A DNA stretch of 41,026 bases from Catenulispora sp. (GTDB taxonomy: Bacteria > Actinomycetota > Actinomycetes > Streptomycetales > Catenulisporaceae), in contig JABFWL010000287.1 of NCBI GenBank assembly GCA_013362315.1, positions 1 to 41,026 of the forward strand, given 5' to 3'. How positions within the stretch are numbered: position 1 is the first letter of the stretch; the number at the start of each line of letters is the position of its first letter. The position numbers were made by a program, and so were the translations under genes. The notes beneath the pieces are model-generated. The model was given only the letters and a program-made list of their open reading frames with translations. It had not been told where the DNA came from and did no database searches. Positions 40,954 through 41,026 of the stretch are shown here, in pieces.

Positions 40954-41026
40954 CTCTGCGCCATGTCGACGAACCGCGAGTAATGGCCCTGGAACGCCAC
41001 CGTGATGTTCGCCGTCGGACCGTTAC
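40950..41026 (-). CDS. 3' end of an unidentified gene
   Basis: The last 24 codons of a minus-strand gene are visible, running off the right edge and ending in TAG at 40952-40950 (tail TVAFQGHYSRFVDMAQS). The product is not recognised. The stop codon lies in the CTAG copy of the mobile element. Removing the element and one CTAG would give AGCTAGTGGAG, with stop TAG and the amidohydrolase GTG overlapping by one base, so the two genes were probably cotranscribed before the insertion. Confidence 0.6.
   Translation of the reverse strand, partial: NGPTANITVAFQGHYSRFVDMAQS

Noticed and set aside
1-41026. CRISPR arrays, rRNA genes, prophage or integrase genes
   Set aside because: No regularly spaced repeats, rRNA-like blocks or phage or integrase motifs were found in either strand.

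Overview
The window is high-GC actinobacterial DNA. The order purL / purF / purM / DUF3073 / valine dehydrogenase / conserved unknown / bldC is the arrangement known from Streptomyces and its relatives, and mycothiol-type, F420-type and DUF2568-type genes also fit. Catenulispora or a similar filamentous genus is a reasonable guess from the sequence alone, but it was not verified.

Layout. 1-6.6 kb: de novo purine genes (3' part of purL, purF, purM) interrupted by a small WXG100-like / NlpC-P60 pair on the minus strand and a DinB/MDMPI-type protein. 6.6-10.1 kb: DUF3073, valine dehydrogenase, a conserved unknown and the developmental regulator BldC. 10.3-15.6 kb: a tightly coupled five-gene minus-strand operon (flippase, methyltransferase-like protein, APH-fold kinase, secreted lipoprotein, phosphoglycosyl transferase) that looks like a small surface-glycan pathway. 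15.8-21 kb: a membrane protein, a zinc-ribbon/peptidoglycan-binding membrane protein, a TfoX-C protein, a JAMM peptidase, a sugar MFS transporter and a TPR protein. 20.9-24.8 kb: BlaI repressor and M56 membrane protease facing cydAB, with two palindromic operators in the 60-bp divergent gap. 24.9-34 kb: GH18 secreted protein, LysR, TetR/MMPL pair with an operator, M18 aminopeptidase, methyltransferase, SRPBCC protein, LLM oxidoreductase. 34-36.2 kb: a bacterial Ro60 (TROVE) gene with a strong candidate Y RNA directly upstream, then DUF2568. 36.3-41 kb: an MFS drug exporter and MarR repressor sharing two operators, a DUF6882 protein, an amidohydrolase, and a 211-bp MITE-like element with perfect 19-bp terminal inverted repeats.

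Most remarkable points. (1) The rsr (Ro60) gene is preceded by an unannotated structured RNA whose core carries a tRNA-like T arm inside a 7-bp closing stem, ending in a T run 20 nt before the rsr start codon. Two mutually exclusive helices suggest possible control of rsr. (2) The MITE has inserted exactly at a stop/start junction (TAGTG) of two cotranscribed genes and kept both codons through its CTAG target duplication. (3) The glycan operon has an initiating transferase and a flippase but no ordinary glycosyltransferase or polymerase. (4) Cytochrome bd oxidase appears to be under a BlaI/M56 pair. (5) At least nine genes have a TANNNT hexamer ending 6-7 nt before the start codon, the signature of leaderless mRNAs.
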